A DNA stretch of 36,843 bases from Betaproteobacteria bacterium (GTDB lineage Bacteria > Pseudomonadota > Gammaproteobacteria > Burkholderiales > Rhodocyclaceae). The stretch's first letter is position 1, and every line of letters starts with the position of its first letter. The DNA is taken from contig JAGVUA010000047.1 of assembly GCA_019136545.1 (NCBI GenBank), positions 1 to 36,843 on the forward strand, given 5' to 3'. The notes beneath the pieces were generated by a model that ran no database searches, was not told where the DNA came from, and saw nothing but the letters and a program-made list of their open reading frames with translations. Below, in pieces: positions 15,138-25,855 of this stretch. The position numbers and the translations under genes were made by a program.

Positions 15138-15886
15138 CTCGGCCAGCAGCTTCTCGATCATGCGCCGCGCCTGATTGAGATAGCCGGCGCCGAACAGGTT
15201 GTAGTGGTTGAGGACGTGGTAGAGGTTGTACAGCGTCTTGCGCGTTTCGTAGCCCGGATCGAGCGGCCACGCCAGGCGATAGGCGGCGTAGAAGGATTCC
15301 GGGAAGCCGCCGAACAACTCGCTCATCGCCAGGTCGGCTTCCCTGTCGCCGTAGTAGGCCGCCGGATCGAAGATCACGGGCGTGCCGTCGGGCAAGGCGG
15401 CGGCGTTGCCGCTCCAGAGATCGCCATGCAACAGTGATGGCTGCGGAGGGTAGTCGACGAAAAATGCGGCGAGGCGCCCGGCCAGCGCTTCGCCTTGTTC
15501 GACCAGCGCGCGCGCCATGCCGTTGCCCGCTGCGCGCTTCAGTTGCGGCTGCAGCCGGCTTCGGGCGAAAAACAGCGGCCATTCGCGTTGCCTGTCATTC
15601 TGCTGCGGCGTGCCGCCTATCCAGTTGTCGCTTGGCCAGCCGAAGCGCTCGCTCGTGTGGCGGTGCAGTTCGGCGAGTTGCCGGCCCAGTGCCGCGCCGC
15701 TGTGGCGGTCGAGACCGGCCAGGTCGAGATGCTCGAGATCGATGCAGGCCTGGCCAGCCACGATGCCGACGGCGGCGACCTCCGGGACGCGCACGCAAGC
15801 CGTGGCCCGCAGGGCTGCAAGCCCGGCGGCTTCGGCCTCGAAACGGGGCAGTTCCGCCGCCGGCGCGGTCTTGCGGAAAACTCGCA

Positions 15887-15887
<1 letters not shown>
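15126..15887 (-). CDS. Fructosamine kinase-like, short N-terminus
   Basis: A 253-residue member of the fructosamine/ketosamine-3-kinase family, which phosphorylates sugar adducts on proteins or amines so that they fall off. Visible: HGDLWSGN (catalytic loop), IFDPAAYYGDREADLAM (metal-binding Asp region) and a probable ATP lysine at residue 6 (VFRKT). Relatives such as E. coli YniA have about 35-40 further N-terminal residues that form the glycine-rich ATP loop. These are absent, because the ATG at 15887 overlaps the stop of the upstream Ser/Thr kinase gene and the upstream frame is only a shadow of that gene. Either a deletion fused the two genes or a reduced enzyme persists. The ATGA overlap suggests it is still translated. 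Confidence 0.75.
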
Positions 15888-17178
<1,291 letters not shown>

Positions 17179-17182
<4 letters not shown>

Positions 17183-18552
17183 AGGCGCGCGCGGGCGCGG
17201 GCGATGGCGGCGCGCACCTGGCCCGGCGCGGTGCCGCCGATGTGATCGCGCGCGGCGAGCGAGCCGGCGACGGTGAGCACGTCGAACACGTCGTCGGCGA
17301 TCAGAGGCGAGAATGCCCGCAGCTCCGCCAGCGGCAGGTCGGCGAGATCGCAGCCCTTCGTTTCCGCCGCGCGCACGGCGCGGGCCACGGCCTCGTGGGC
17401 GTCGCGGAAGGGCAGTCCCCGTTTGACCAAATAGTCGGCCAGATCGGTGGCGGTGGCGTAGCCCTGCTTCAGCGCCGCAGCCATCGCTTCCGGCTTGACG
17501 CGGATGCCCGGCACCATGTCGGCGAAGATGCGCAGCGTGTCGATCACCGTGTCGGCAGTGTCGAACAGCGGCTCCTTGTCTTCCTGGTTGTCCTTGTTGT
17601 AGGCGAGCGGTTGGCCCTTCATCAGCGTCAGCAGCGCCATCAGGTTGCCGTAGGCGCGGCCGGTCTTGCCGCGCGCCAGCTCGGGCACGTCGGGATTCTT
17701 CTTCTGCGGCATGATCGACGAGCCGGTGCAGAAACGGTCGGCGAGGTCGATGAAGCCGACGCGCGGGCTCATCCAGAGGATCAGCTCCTCCGAAAAGCGC
17801 GAGACGTGCATCATCACCAGCGCGGCGGTGGCGCAGAACTCGATGGCGAAGTCGCGGTCGGACACGGCGTCGAGCGAGTTCTCGCAGACGCCGTCGAAGC
17901 CGAGTTCGCGCGCCACGAACTCGCGGTCGATCGGGAAGGTGGTGCCCGCCAGCGCCGCCGCGCCCAGCGGCAGGCGGTTCATGCGCTTGCGGCAGCCGCG
18001 CAGCCGCGAGCGGTCGCGCTCGGCCATCTCGACGTAGGCCAGCAGGTGGTGGCCGAAAGTCACCGGCTGCGCCACCTGCAGGTGAGTGAAGCCGGGCAGC
18101 GGCGTGTCGGCGTGCCGCTCGGCGAGATCGAGCAGCGCCGACTGGTAGCTGCGCAGCAGCCCGTCGATGGCATCGATGGTGTCGCGCAGCCAGAGGCGGA
18201 TGTCGGTGGCCACCTGATCGTTGCGCGAGCGGCCGGTGTGCAGGCGCTTGCCGGCATCGCCGACCAGCGCCGTCAGCCGCTTTTCGATGTTGAGGTGCAC
18301 GTCCTCGGCGTCGAGGCTCCACGCGAACTCGCCGCGTTCGATCTCGCCGGCGATCTGCGCCATGCCGCGCTCGATCTCGGCGAGGTCGTCGGGGGTGATG
18401 ATGCGCTGCCGGGCCAGCATGCGGGCATGCGCGAGCGAGCCGCGGATGTCCTGGGCGGCCATGCGCTGGTCGAAGAAGACCGATGCGGTGTAACGTTTGA
18501 CGAGGTCGGAGACGGGCTCGGCGAAACGGCCCGACCAAGTATGATCTGACAT
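17179..18552 (-). CDS. argH: Argininosuccinate lyase
   Basis: Catalyses the last step of arginine synthesis, splitting argininosuccinate into arginine and fumarate. The 457-residue product has the superfamily signature [12 protein letters not shown], the [13 protein letters not shown] motif and [18 protein letters not shown], all intact, and the usual length. The start at 18552 ([10 protein letters not shown]) matches the family. It is divergent from the AlgZ-type kinase gene with only 34 bp between starts, so at least one promoter must lie within a coding region. Downstream it overlaps the Ser/Thr kinase gene (ATGA). Confidence 0.97.
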
Positions 18553-18586
18553 AATGAAACCGTTGAAATATCGGTGATTTTGCGGA

Positions 18587-19630
18587 ATGGCAAGTATAGG
18601 GGAAAACGGCTTGGCTTCTCTGTTTCCGGCGGGTTCGCCGCGCCTGCCGGACTTCTGCAACCTCGGCACCTGGCTGCGCGTGCTGCTGGCGGTGAATGCC
18701 ATGACGCTGGTCGCCATCCTCGTTCGCGTCCGCGGCTGGACAAGCCTGCCGGCCGAGGTCGCGCAACTGGCGGCCGTGGTCGAACCGGCGACGCTGTGCG
18801 GCCTGCTGCTGCTGTGCGCTATCCAGCCCAGGCTGGGCCGAATGTCAGCGGTGATGGCAGCCGTCGTGGTCGTCGGCGTGGCGGCGCTGGCCGGCATGGC
18901 GTTTGCCGCCTTGCTGACGCCGCTGAGCGCGACCCAAAGTCAGCCGTGGTGGCACGCCGGCTTCTGGGCGGCGCTGGCGACCCTCGTGCTGCTGGCATGG
19001 TTCGACTTGGCCGCGCGCGCCCGTGCACCGGCCGTGGCCGAGGCGCGCCTGATGGCACTGACCGCGCGCATCCGCCCGCATTTTCTGTTCAACAGCCTGA
19101 ACGCCGTGCTTGGCGTCATGCGTGCCGATCCGCGGCGCGCCGAACAGGCGCTCGAGGAACTGGCGGAGCTGTTCCGGGTGCTGATGCAGGACAACCGCGA
19201 GCTGGTGCCGCTCTCTGCCGAGATCGCGCTGGCGAGGCAGTATCTCGATCTCGAACGATTGCGTCTGGGCGACCGGCTGCAAGTCCGCTGGGAGATCGAC
19301 ACCTGCCCGCCCGATGCGCTGGTGCCGCCGCTGATGCTGCAGCCCTTGATCGAAAATGCCGTCTATCACGGTATCGAGCCGCTGGCCGGCGCCGGCGAGG
19401 TCACCATCGCCCTGTCCCGGCGCCAGGAGCGCGTGCTGATCGACATCGCCAATCCGGTCATCGAGGCGGGCGAGGGCGGCCATCATGCCGGCAACCGCAT
19501 GGCGCTGGCCAACATCCGCGAGCGACTGCTGCTGTTTTTCGACCTCGAGGCGACCCTGGCGACCGATCTCGCCGACGGCCGCTACCGCGTGCGCATCGAG
19601 CTGCCCTATCGGCGTGGAGCCGCGTCTTGA
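18587..19630 (+). CDS. AlgZ/LytS-type sensor histidine kinase
   Basis: A 347-residue membrane kinase of the HisKA_5 (LytS/AlgZ) class. Four hydrophobic segments lie at about residues 30-47, 62-80, 87-111 and 124-142. The phosphoacceptor is His165 in [12 protein letters not shown], followed by [17 protein letters not shown] (N-box) and a short ATPase end. A copy of the 24-bp repeat encodes QSQPWWHA in the loop before the last membrane segment. Its stop overlaps the TTG start of the LytTR-type regulator gene, its cognate partner. In relatives this pair is next to argH and hemC, as here. The signal and regulon are not known; in Pseudomonas AlgZ/AlgR governs alginate and type IV pili. Confidence 0.88.
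   Translation: MASIGENGLASLFPAGSPRLPDFCNLGTWLRVLLAVNAMTLVAILVRVRGWTSLPAEVAQLAAVVEPATLCGLLLLCAIQPRLGRMSAVMAAVVVVGVAALAGMAFAALLTPLSATQSQPWWHAGFWAALATLVLLAWFDLAARARAPAVAEARLMALTARIRPHFLFNSLNAVLGVMRADPRRAEQALEELAELFRVLMQDNRELVPLSAEIALARQYLDLERLRLGDRLQVRWEIDTCPPDALVPPLMLQPLIENAVYHGIEPLAGAGEVTIALSRRQERVLIDIANPVIEAGEGGHHAGNRMALANIRERLLLFFDLEATLATDLADGRYRVRIELPYRRGAAS
18935..18958 (+). repeat. 24-bp dispersed repeat, copy 4 (in algZ-like gene)
   Basis: Sense-strand copy inside the sensor kinase gene, read as QSQPWWHA in an extramembrane loop. It differs at two positions from the copy at 32847-32870 (C for G at the first base and CGTGGTGG in the core). Confidence 0.8.
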
Positions 19631-20406
19631 CGGCCTTGCGCCTGCTGATTGTCGACGACGAGGCGCCGGCGCGTTCGCGCCTGCGCAACCTGCTGGACGA
19701 CCTCGCCGGCGAATTGCCGACCGCGGTGGTCGCCGAGGCCGCCGACGGCATCGACGCGCTGGAGAAAATGGGCGACGGACAAATCGATGTGGCGCTGGTC
19801 GACATCCGCATGCCGCGCATGGACGGCATTGAACTGGCGCGCCATCTATCGGCGCGCGATCCCGCGCCGGCCGTGATTTTCGTCACCGCCTACGATCAGT
19901 ATGCCGTCAAGGCGTTCGAGCTGTCGGCCGTCGATTATCTGCTCAAGCCGGTCAAGGCGGCCCGACTGGCCGACGCGCTGCGCAAGATCCGGCGTTCGCC
20001 GTCCGCGGCCGCCGCAGTGAGGGCGGCGGCCGAAGCTGTCCAGCCGGGCGGCCGCCGCCAACTGCGCAGCTCGGAGCGGGGCAAGGTCCTGCTGGTGCCG
20101 GTCGCCGATGTGCTGTATTTCAAGGCCGAACTCAAGTACGTCACGGCCCGCACGCGCGAGCGCCAGTTCCTGCTCGAGGAGTCGCTGGCCCAGCTCGAAA
20201 GCGAGTTCGCGGCGCGCTTCCTGCGCATCCACCGCAACTGCCTGGTGGCGCGGGATGCCATTGCCGGCTTCGAGCGCGACCACGAAGCTTCCGAGGAACC
20301 GGAGTCGCCGGAGCCGAGCTGGGCGTTGATTCTGCGCGACGTGGACGAGCGCCTGCCGGTCAGCCGCCGGCAGTGGCCGCAGGTGAAAGCGATGCTGGCT
20401 CAATAA
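19627..20406 (+). CDS. AlgR/LytTR-family response regulator
   Basis: A 259-residue regulator. Residues 1-120 are a receiver domain with acidic VDDE (9-12), phosphoacceptor Asp59 (LVDIRMPRMDG) and VDYLLKPV containing the switch Lys. Residues about 155-255 are a LytTR DNA-binding domain (VLYFKAELKYVTART, FLRIHRNCLVARDAI). The start is probably the TTG at 19627, which overlaps the kinase stop as TTGA and has GGAG about 8 bases upstream; the product then begins [12 protein letters not shown] as relatives do. An upstream open frame is a shadow of the kinase. Its 3' end overlaps the convergent unknown gene by 7 bp. Confidence 0.9.
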   Translation: MTALRLLIVDDEAPARSRLRNLLDDLAGELPTAVVAEAADGIDALEKMGDGQIDVALVDIRMPRMDGIELARHLSARDPAPAVIFVTAYDQYAVKAFELSAVDYLLKPVKAARLADALRKIRRSPSAAAAVRAAAEAVQPGGRRQLRSSERGKVLLVPVADVLYFKAELKYVTARTRERQFLLEESLAQLESEFAARFLRIHRNCLVARDAIAGFERDHEASEEPESPEPSWALILRDVDERLPVSRRQWPQVKAMLAQ

Positions 20407-20747
20407 GCATCGCCGCCGCGTTCCTTGTGGAAATAGCTCGCGTCGCCGACCCAGTCCCAGACGTCGCCGGGCTGCTTGGGGGCCGGCGGTACGAAACCGA
20501 GCTTTTCGTAGGCGTCGATCAGGCGGATGATTTCGCTGGCCGCATCGGGGGAGAAGCCCTGGCGGCCGCTGCGCTGCGTCACCATGAGGCTGTTCAGGAA
20601 GGACGCCATTTCCGGGGCGCCCCACATGCGCACGATATTTTCGAAGACGTGCGGATAATGCTCTTCCAGGTACCTGGGATAGGCGGCAGCGTGATTGGGG
20701 CCGAGATGCGCCAGCAAGCGGTCGCGGATTTCCTGGGTGATGGTCAT
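20400..20747 (-). CDS. Conserved unknown protein, 115 residues
   Basis: A small soluble protein starting at the ATG at 20747 (MTITQEIRDRLLAHL); the longer frame upstream lacks protein character. It is acidic and helical, with several aromatic residues (YPRYLEEHYPHVFENIVRMWG, DVWDWVGDASYFHKE). No signal peptide, metal motif or known domain is evident. It lies convergent to the LytTR regulator gene and divergent from hemC. Its good composition and defined start suggest a real gene; I cannot name a function. Confidence 0.65.
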   Translation of the reverse strand: MTITQEIRDRLLAHLGPNHAAAYPRYLEEHYPHVFENIVRMWGAPEMASFLNSLMVTQRSGRQGFSPDAASEIIRLIDAYEKLGFVPPAPKQPGDVWDWVGDASYFHKERGGDAY

Positions 20748-20842
20748 GGCGAACTCCTGGCGAGGGCAACGCTGCCATTCTAGCCGACCCCCGTCGCCGG
20801 CGACGCCGGCGCGATGGCGTCGCGGGGCCTCCCGATCGGCCG

Positions 20843-20867
20843 CAAACGTCAGTGGCGGCGGCGCGCC
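20843..20867 (+). repeat. 24-bp dispersed repeat, diverged copy
   Basis: Intergenic sequence before hemC. It starts CAAACGTCAG, contains GTGGCGGCGG and ends GCGCC, so it aligns with the repeat with an inserted base and a few changes. It may be an old copy or a chance match in GC-rich DNA. Confidence 0.35.
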
Positions 20868-20892
20868 GAAGGCGGCTGTCATGGTCAGGCAT

Positions 20893-20900
20893 GCTAAAAT
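20893..20900 (+). promoter_or_regulatory. Likely extended -10 box of hemC
   Basis: TGCTAAAAT (20892-20900) is an extended -10 box (TGn plus TAAAAT) in the 251-bp gap before hemC. Transcription would begin near 20907, about 92 bases before the GTG start. No clear -35 is present, as is common for extended -10 promoters. Confidence 0.4.
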
Positions 20901-20998
20901 CAGGCGTCGACAAAGGCTTGGGCCAAGCGTGCCATCGCCGTCGCCGGAGCGGCTGTCCCAGCCGCCATATCCACCGTCTTCCGTAGGTTGCATCCAGA

Positions 20999-21940
20999 GT
21001 GAACAAAGCGCCCGAGCGTATCGTGATTGCCACGCGTGAATCGCGTCTTGCCCTGTGGCAGGCCGGACACGTGCGCGACCAGTTGCAAAAATGGTATCCG
21101 GCGTGCCGCGTCGAGCTGCTGGGCATGACCACGCGCGGCGACCAGATTCTCGACCGGCCCCTGGCCAAAGTCGGCGGCAAGGGCCTGTTCGTCAAGGAAC
21201 TCGAAACCGCGCTGTTCGACGGTCGTGCCGACATCGCCGTGCATTCGATGAAGGACGTGCCGATGGACTTGCCGCCGGAGTTCGCCTTGATCGCCACCGG
21301 CCGGCGCGAAGTACCGCTCGATGCCTTCGTCTCCTCCAGGTATGCCAGCCTCGACGACATGCCGCCCGGTGCCGTCGTCGGCACGTCGAGCCTGCGGCGC
21401 GAAGCGCAATTGCATGCGCGCTACCCCTATCTGGCCGTGAGCTCGCTGCGCGGCAATCTCGACACCCGGTTGCGCAAGCTGGACGAGGGGCAATACGATG
21501 CCATCATCCTGGCCGCCGCCGGACTGACCCGGCTCGGCCTCAAGGAGCGCATTCGCGCGGTGCTGCCGGCCGAAGTGTCGCTGCCGGCGGCCGGACAGGG
21601 TGCGCTGGGCATCGAGGCGGCCGCCGGTCGCGATGACCTTGCCGCATGGCTGGCGCCGCTCAACGACCCGAACACCGCTGCTTGCGTGCGCGCCGAGCGC
21701 GCGGTGGCCCGGGCGCTGGCCGGCAGTTGCGAAGTCCCGCTCGGCGCCTACGCCCAGATCCAGGACGGGAGCGAAGGGTGGCTATGGCTGCGCGGCTTCG
21801 TGGCCACGCCCGACGGTGCGCGCATGGCACGCGCCGAGTTGACCGGCCCTCCGGACGAGGCCGAAGCCCTGGGGCTGAGGCTCGCGGCCGAATTGCGCGC
21901 CCGCGGCGCGGACGAGATTCTCGCCTCGCTGGGAGCTTGA
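20999..21940 (+). CDS. hemC: Porphobilinogen deaminase
   Basis: Joins four porphobilinogen units into hydroxymethylbilane using a covalent dipyrromethane cofactor. The 313-residue product has the N-terminal [15 protein letters not shown] motif, [20 protein letters not shown] with the catalytic Asp region, and the cofactor-binding Cys244 in [10 protein letters not shown]. The start is a GTG at 20999 ([15 protein letters not shown]), giving the family's usual length. hemD starts at the very next base after the stop, so the two are co-translated, followed by hemX and hemY. Confidence 0.97.
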   Translation: MNKAPERIVIATRESRLALWQAGHVRDQLQKWYPACRVELLGMTTRGDQILDRPLAKVGGKGLFVKELETALFDGRADIAVHSMKDVPMDLPPEFALIATGRREVPLDAFVSSRYASLDDMPPGAVVGTSSLRREAQLHARYPYLAVSSLRGNLDTRLRKLDEGQYDAIILAAAGLTRLGLKERIRAVLPAEVSLPAAGQGALGIEAAAGRDDLAAWLAPLNDPNTAACVRAERAVARALAGSCEVPLGAYAQIQDGSEGWLWLRGFVATPDGARMARAELTGPPDEAEALGLRLAAELRARGADEILASLGA

Positions 21941-22723
21941 GTGGCGGACGAATTGGCGGGACGCCATGTCGTTGTCACCCGCCCGGCCGGGCAGGCGGCG
22001 CACCTGGCCGAGGCCTTGATCAATCTGGGCGCCCGGCCGGTGTTGTTTCCCGTCCTGACGATCTTCGACATCGACGACCCGCGCCCGCTGCAGGAAGCCG
22101 CGCTGAAGCTCGATGACGTCGACTGGGCGGCTTTCGTCAGCCCCAACGCCGTCGAGAAGGCGTTGGGCGCGATCCTGGCGCTGCGGCCCTGGCCATCCGG
22201 TCTGCGCGCCGCAACGGTCGGCAAGAGCAGCGAGCAGGCGCTGGCCAAGCACGGCATCACCGACGTGGTGGCGCCGCAGGAGCGCTTCGACTCCGAGGCC
22301 CTGCTCGAACTGCCGGAACTGCAGCAAATGGCCGGCAAGCGCGTGATGATATTTCGCGGCGATGGCGGCCGTGAGCTGCTTGGCGACACGCTGAAGCAGC
22401 GCGGCGCCGCCGTCGAGTACGTGAGCTGCTATCGTCGCGGCAGACCGGCGCTCGATCCGGCGCCGCTGCTGAAGCTGTGGAGCGAAGGCCGCCTCGACGC
22501 CGTAACGGTGACGAGCAGCGAGGGCCTGCGCAATCTGGTGGACATGGTGGGCAAGCTCGGCCAGACCTGGCTGAAGAAGACGCCGCTGTTCGTGCCGCAT
22601 CAGCGCATCGCCGGCCTCGCGCGCGCCATCGGCTGCCGTGAGGTAATGTTGACCGGCCCGGGCGACGATGGCCTGGTGGCCGGCTTGTTGGAGTATTTCC
22701 GTGACCATGCCCGAGTTGCCTGA
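21941..22723 (+). CDS. hemD: Uroporphyrinogen-III synthase
   Basis: Closes hydroxymethylbilane with inversion of ring D to give uroporphyrinogen III. This family is weakly conserved; the 260-residue length, the VVVTRPAGQAAHLAEAL start, the VSPNAV motif (about residues 67-72), the VTSSEGLRNL motif in the second half and the position directly after hemC support the call. A GTG at 21941 follows the hemC stop without a gap. The 3' end overlaps the hemX start. Confidence 0.93.
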   Translation: MADELAGRHVVVTRPAGQAAHLAEALINLGARPVLFPVLTIFDIDDPRPLQEAALKLDDVDWAAFVSPNAVEKALGAILALRPWPSGLRAATVGKSSEQALAKHGITDVVAPQERFDSEALLELPELQQMAGKRVMIFRGDGGRELLGDTLKQRGAAVEYVSCYRRGRPALDPAPLLKLWSEGRLDAVTVTSSEGLRNLVDMVGKLGQTWLKKTPLFVPHQRIAGLARAIGCREVMLTGPGDDGLVAGLLEYFRDHARVA

Positions 22724-23774
22724 ACCCCCTAGCGCGCAAGCCGCCCCGCCGCCGTCCGCCGGCGCCTGGCGGCAATGGCTGGCGCTGGCGGTTGCTTTCG
22801 TCGCCCTGCTGGTCGCCGGCTGGCAGTGGCTGGAGACCCGGCAGCGCATCGCCGTCGTCCAGGAAGAGCTGGCGCGCCGCTTGGCCGAGGGTGATGCGGT
22901 GGCCAAGGAAAGCCGCGTCATCGCCCGCCAGGCGCAGGAAGCGCTGGCGGCCCAGCAGGCCAAGGTCGGCATGCTGGAGGCGCAACTGGCCGAGATGCAG
23001 GGCCAGCAGCTGGCGCTCGATGCCGTGTATCAGGAGCTGTCGAAGAGCGGCGACGAGCGTCTACTCGCCGAGGTCGACCAGGCGGTCAGCCTGGCCGCGC
23101 AGCAACTGCGCCTGGCAGGCAACGTCGAGGTGGCGCTGATTGCGCTGACCGGTGCCGAGGCGCGGCTGGCGCGCGCTGCGCGCCCCCAGTTTCTCGGCCT
23201 GCGCAAGCTGATCGCCCGCGATATCGAGCGTCTCAAGTCCTTGCCCAGCGCCGATGTTTCGGGCCTGGCGCTGAAGCTGGAAGGCGTCATCGCCGTGGTC
23301 GATACCCTGCCGCTCGCCTATGAGCGGCGGCCGCGGTCGGAGGCGCCGGCGGCGCCTGCGGCGCCCGCGGTGGCCGTGGCGCCGACCCAGCCCGGTTTCT
23401 GGCAGGCGCTGGCGAGCGACTTGTGGTCGGAAGTGCGGCAGCTGGTGCGCATCGAACGCATCGATTCCGTCGGCCACGCCGATCCGGCGCTGTTGTCGCC
23501 GAGCCAGAGCTTCTTTCTGCGCGAGAACCTCAAGCTGCGCCTGGTCAATGCCCGCCTGGCGCTGCTGGCGCGGGATGGCCGCAGCTTCCACGAAGATATC
23601 GGCCAGGCCACGCGCTGGCTCGATCGCTACTTCGACGGCCGCGCCAAGGCGGTGCAGGCGTCGGCGAATCTGCTGAAGGGACTGCAGAAGGTCGACGTCG
23701 GCGTCGAGGCGCCCGGCCTCAACGAGACGCTCGACGCCGTGCGCAATTTCAAGCTGGCCCGGGACAAGAAGTAG
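22701..23774 (+). CDS. hemX: HemX-like membrane protein
   Basis: A 357-residue protein of the proteobacterial HemX family (once labelled uroporphyrinogen-III C-methyltransferase, but without methyltransferase motifs). A single membrane segment lies at about residues 20-42 (LALAVAFVALLVAGWQW), followed by a coiled coil (about 45-110) rich in Glu, Ala and Gln, then a helical periplasmic domain. A Pro/Ala-rich spacer is at about 215-230. I chose the GTG at 22701, 7 bases after GGAG; the ATG at 22707 is the alternative and only trims two residues. It overlaps hemD and precedes hemY by 6 bp. It is thought to help organise tetrapyrrole enzymes at the membrane; its exact role is not settled. Confidence 0.88.
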   Translation: MTMPELPEPPSAQAAPPPSAGAWRQWLALAVAFVALLVAGWQWLETRQRIAVVQEELARRLAEGDAVAKESRVIARQAQEALAAQQAKVGMLEAQLAEMQGQQLALDAVYQELSKSGDERLLAEVDQAVSLAAQQLRLAGNVEVALIALTGAEARLARAARPQFLGLRKLIARDIERLKSLPSADVSGLALKLEGVIAVVDTLPLAYERRPRSEAPAAPAAPAVAVAPTQPGFWQALASDLWSEVRQLVRIERIDSVGHADPALLSPSQSFFLRENLKLRLVNARLALLARDGRSFHEDIGQATRWLDRYFDGRAKAVQASANLLKGLQKVDVGVEAPGLNETLDAVRNFKLARDKK

Positions 23775-23780
23775 ACGGCC

Positions 23781-24986
23781 ATGCGACTCTTGCTTTGGCT
23801 ATTGCTGTTGGCGGCGCTGGCGACCGGCTTGGCTGTGGCGGCGCGCTATAACGACGGTTATGCGCTGCTGGTGATGCCGCCGTGGCGCATCGAGCTGTCG
23901 CTCAATCTGCTGCTGTTCGTGCTGCTGGCCGGCTGCGTGGCCGCCTACTTTCTGCTGCACGGCATCGCCAGCATCCTGCGCATGCCGGCGGCGGTGAGCG
24001 CCTATCGCGCCAAGCGCGCCCGGGCGAAAGCCGACAGCGCGCTGCGCGATGCCGTGCTGTGTTGGCAGGAAGGGCGTTTCAGCCAGGCGATCAAGAGTGC
24101 CGAGCAGTCGTTCGACGCCGGACATGCCCGCGGTCTGGCGGCGCTGATCGCCTTGCGCGCGGCCCATGGCTTGCGCGACGAGAGTCGTGAAGCGTTGTGG
24201 CGTCAACGGGCGCTCGACAACGAGACCGGCGTCCGGGCGGCGCGGCTGAAGGCCGAAGTGGAACTGGCCCTGGACAACCATGATTTCGGGTTGGCCCGCG
24301 ATCTGCTCAAGCAGTTGCTCGATGAAGGCGGTCGTCATATCGCCTTGCTGCGCCTGTCGCTGCGCATTCACCAGGGACTCGGCGACTGGACGGAGGTATT
24401 GCGGCTTACCCGTCAGCTGCAGAAGCACAAGGCGCTGACGGCCGAGCAGGCGGCGCCGTTGCGCCTGCGCGCGCATCGCGAGAATCTTGCCGCGCTGGCC
24501 GGAGACGGCGAGCAGCTGTTGCGTTACTGGAAGTCCATGGCGGACGACGATCGCCGCGAAGCGCGGCTGGCGCTGACGGCCGCGCAAGCCCTGGCGGTCG
24601 CCGAAGACTGCGGCGGCGCCGCGCGGCTGATCGAGGATTTCCTCGATCACGAGTGGGACTCGGCCCTGGTGGCGGTCTATGGCCAATGCCAGGGCGGCGA
24701 CGTGGTGGCGCGCATTGCCCATGCCGAGAAATGGCTGGCCGACCATCCGCGCGACGGCGTCTTGTTGCTGTGCCTCGGCCGGCTTTGTCGCCAGAAGCAG
24801 CTCTGGGGCAAGGCGCAGAGCTACCTGGAAGCTTCGCTGGCGATCGGACCGACGCCCGAGGCGCATCTCGAACTGGCCAGTCTCCTGGAAAACGAACTGG
24901 AAAAGTCAGGCGTGGCGGAGCGCCACTATCGGTCGGCTGCCATGCTCTATCAGAGCCAGTCGCGCGGCGGCAGGAAGTCGGTGTAA
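23781..24986 (+). CDS. hemY: HemY N-domain TPR membrane protein
   Basis: A 401-residue protein of the proteobacterial HemY family, not the protoporphyrinogen oxidase of the same name. Two membrane segments lie at about residues 2-20 and 37-58. The remainder is a TPR-like helical repeat domain (for example [25 protein letters not shown] and [26 protein letters not shown]). It completes the hemCDXY operon and probably acts as a scaffold or adaptor late in haem synthesis. A likely copy of the 24-bp repeat lies near the C-terminus and encodes [10 protein letters not shown]. The gene ends 37 bp inside the convergent hemF. Confidence 0.88.
   Translation: MRLLLWLLLLAALATGLAVAARYNDGYALLVMPPWRIELSLNLLLFVLLAGCVAAYFLLHGIASILRMPAAVSAYRAKRARAKADSALRDAVLCWQEGRFSQAIKSAEQSFDAGHARGLAALIALRAAHGLRDESREALWRQRALDNETGVRAARLKAEVELALDNHDFGLARDLLKQLLDEGGRHIALLRLSLRIHQGLGDWTEVLRLTRQLQKHKALTAEQAAPLRLRAHRENLAALAGDGEQLLRYWKSMADDDRREARLALTAAQALAVAEDCGGAARLIEDFLDHEWDSALVAVYGQCQGGDVVARIAHAEKWLADHPRDGVLLLCLGRLCRQKQLWGKAQSYLEASLAIGPTPEAHLELASLLENELEKSGVAERHYRSAAMLYQSQSRGGRKSV
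24901..24924 (+). repeat. 24-bp dispersed repeat, copy 5 (in hemY)
   Basis: Sense-strand copy in hemY with 20 of 24 bases identical to the copy at 32847-32870, including AAAGTCAG and GCGTGGCGG. It is read in the same frame as the ubiH copy (KSGVAER against KSAVAAR). It is the weakest of the genic copies. Confidence 0.6.
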
Positions 24987-25852
24987 AGCCTGTCCTCGGC
25001 GCTGCCGGGCGCGGGCCGCCAGTCGTAGCGCCATTTCACTACCGGCGGCATCGACATCAGGATCGATTCGGTGCGGCCGCCCGACTGCAGGCCGAATAGC
25101 GTGCCGCGGTCCCAGACCAGATTGAATTCGACGTAACGGCCGCGGCGGTAAGCCTGAAAATCGCGCTCGCGTTCGCCGTAGGGCATGTCGCGCCGCCGCT
25201 CGCAGATAGGCAGGTAAGCGGCGGTGAAGGCGTCGCCGATCGCGCGCGTCAGAGCGAAGCAGCGATCAAAGCCGCCCTCGTTCAGGTCGTCGAAGAACAC
25301 GCCGCCGATGCCGCGCGCTTCCTGGCGATGTTTCAGGTAGAAGTAGTCATCGCACCATTTCTTGTAGCGCGCGTGTACGTCGGGCCCGAAGGGTGCGAGG
25401 GCATCCCGGCAGGTGCGGTGGAAGTGCGTGCAGTCTTCGGCGAAGCCGTAGTAGGGGGTGAGGTCAATGCCGCCGCCAAACCACCAGATCGGCGGCGATT
25501 CCGGCGGATAGGCGACGAAGCAGCGCACGTTCATGTGGCTGGTCGGGCAGTAGGGATTGCGCGGATGCAGCACCAGCGAGACGCCCATCGCTTCAAAGCG
25601 GTGGCCGGCGAGCTCCGGGCGGTGCGCCGTCGCCGATGCCGGCATCGATGTGCCGGTGACATGCGAGAAATTGACGCCGCCACGTTCGAAGAAATCGCCA
25701 TCCTCGAGCAGGATCGACGTGCCGCGTCCCCAACTGTCGCGCCGGAAAGGGCGGCCGTCGAAAGCGGCCAGCGCCGCGACGATGCGATTCTGGAGGCCGC
25801 TCAGATAATCGCGGACGGTGGCGGCGTTGATCACCGGTCGAGACCCGGTCAA
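24950..25852 (-). CDS. hemF: Oxygen-dependent coproporphyrinogen-III oxidase
   Basis: Performs two oxidative decarboxylations of coproporphyrinogen III to protoporphyrinogen IX using oxygen. The 300-residue protein has the family blocks [50 protein letters not shown], and [31 protein letters not shown]. The open frame starts with a TTG at 25852, three bases past the purD stop; a GTG at 25834 is another candidate and would give [11 protein letters not shown], close to family starts. Neither has a strong ribosome binding site, so coupling to purD translation is likely. The end overlaps hemY by 37 bp. Confidence 0.95.
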   Translation of the reverse strand: MTGSRPVINAATVRDYLSGLQNRIVAALAAFDGRPFRRDSWGRGTSILLEDGDFFERGGVNFSHVTGTSMPASATAHRPELAGHRFEAMGVSLVLHPRNPYCPTSHMNVRCFVAYPPESPPIWWFGGGIDLTPYYGFAEDCTHFHRTCRDALAPFGPDVHARYKKWCDDYFYLKHRQEARGIGGVFFDDLNEGGFDRCFALTRAIGDAFTAAYLPICERRRDMPYGERERDFQAYRRGRYVEFNLVWDRGTLFGLQSGGRTESILMSMPPVVKWRYDWRPAPGSAEDRLYTDFLPPRDWL

Positions 25853-25855
25853 CGC

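Noticed and set aside
18053-18075. GAAAGTCA in argH as another copy of the 24-bp repeat
   Set aside because: Only the first eight bases match; the codons encode the conserved QPVTFGHH motif, so similarity is coincidental.
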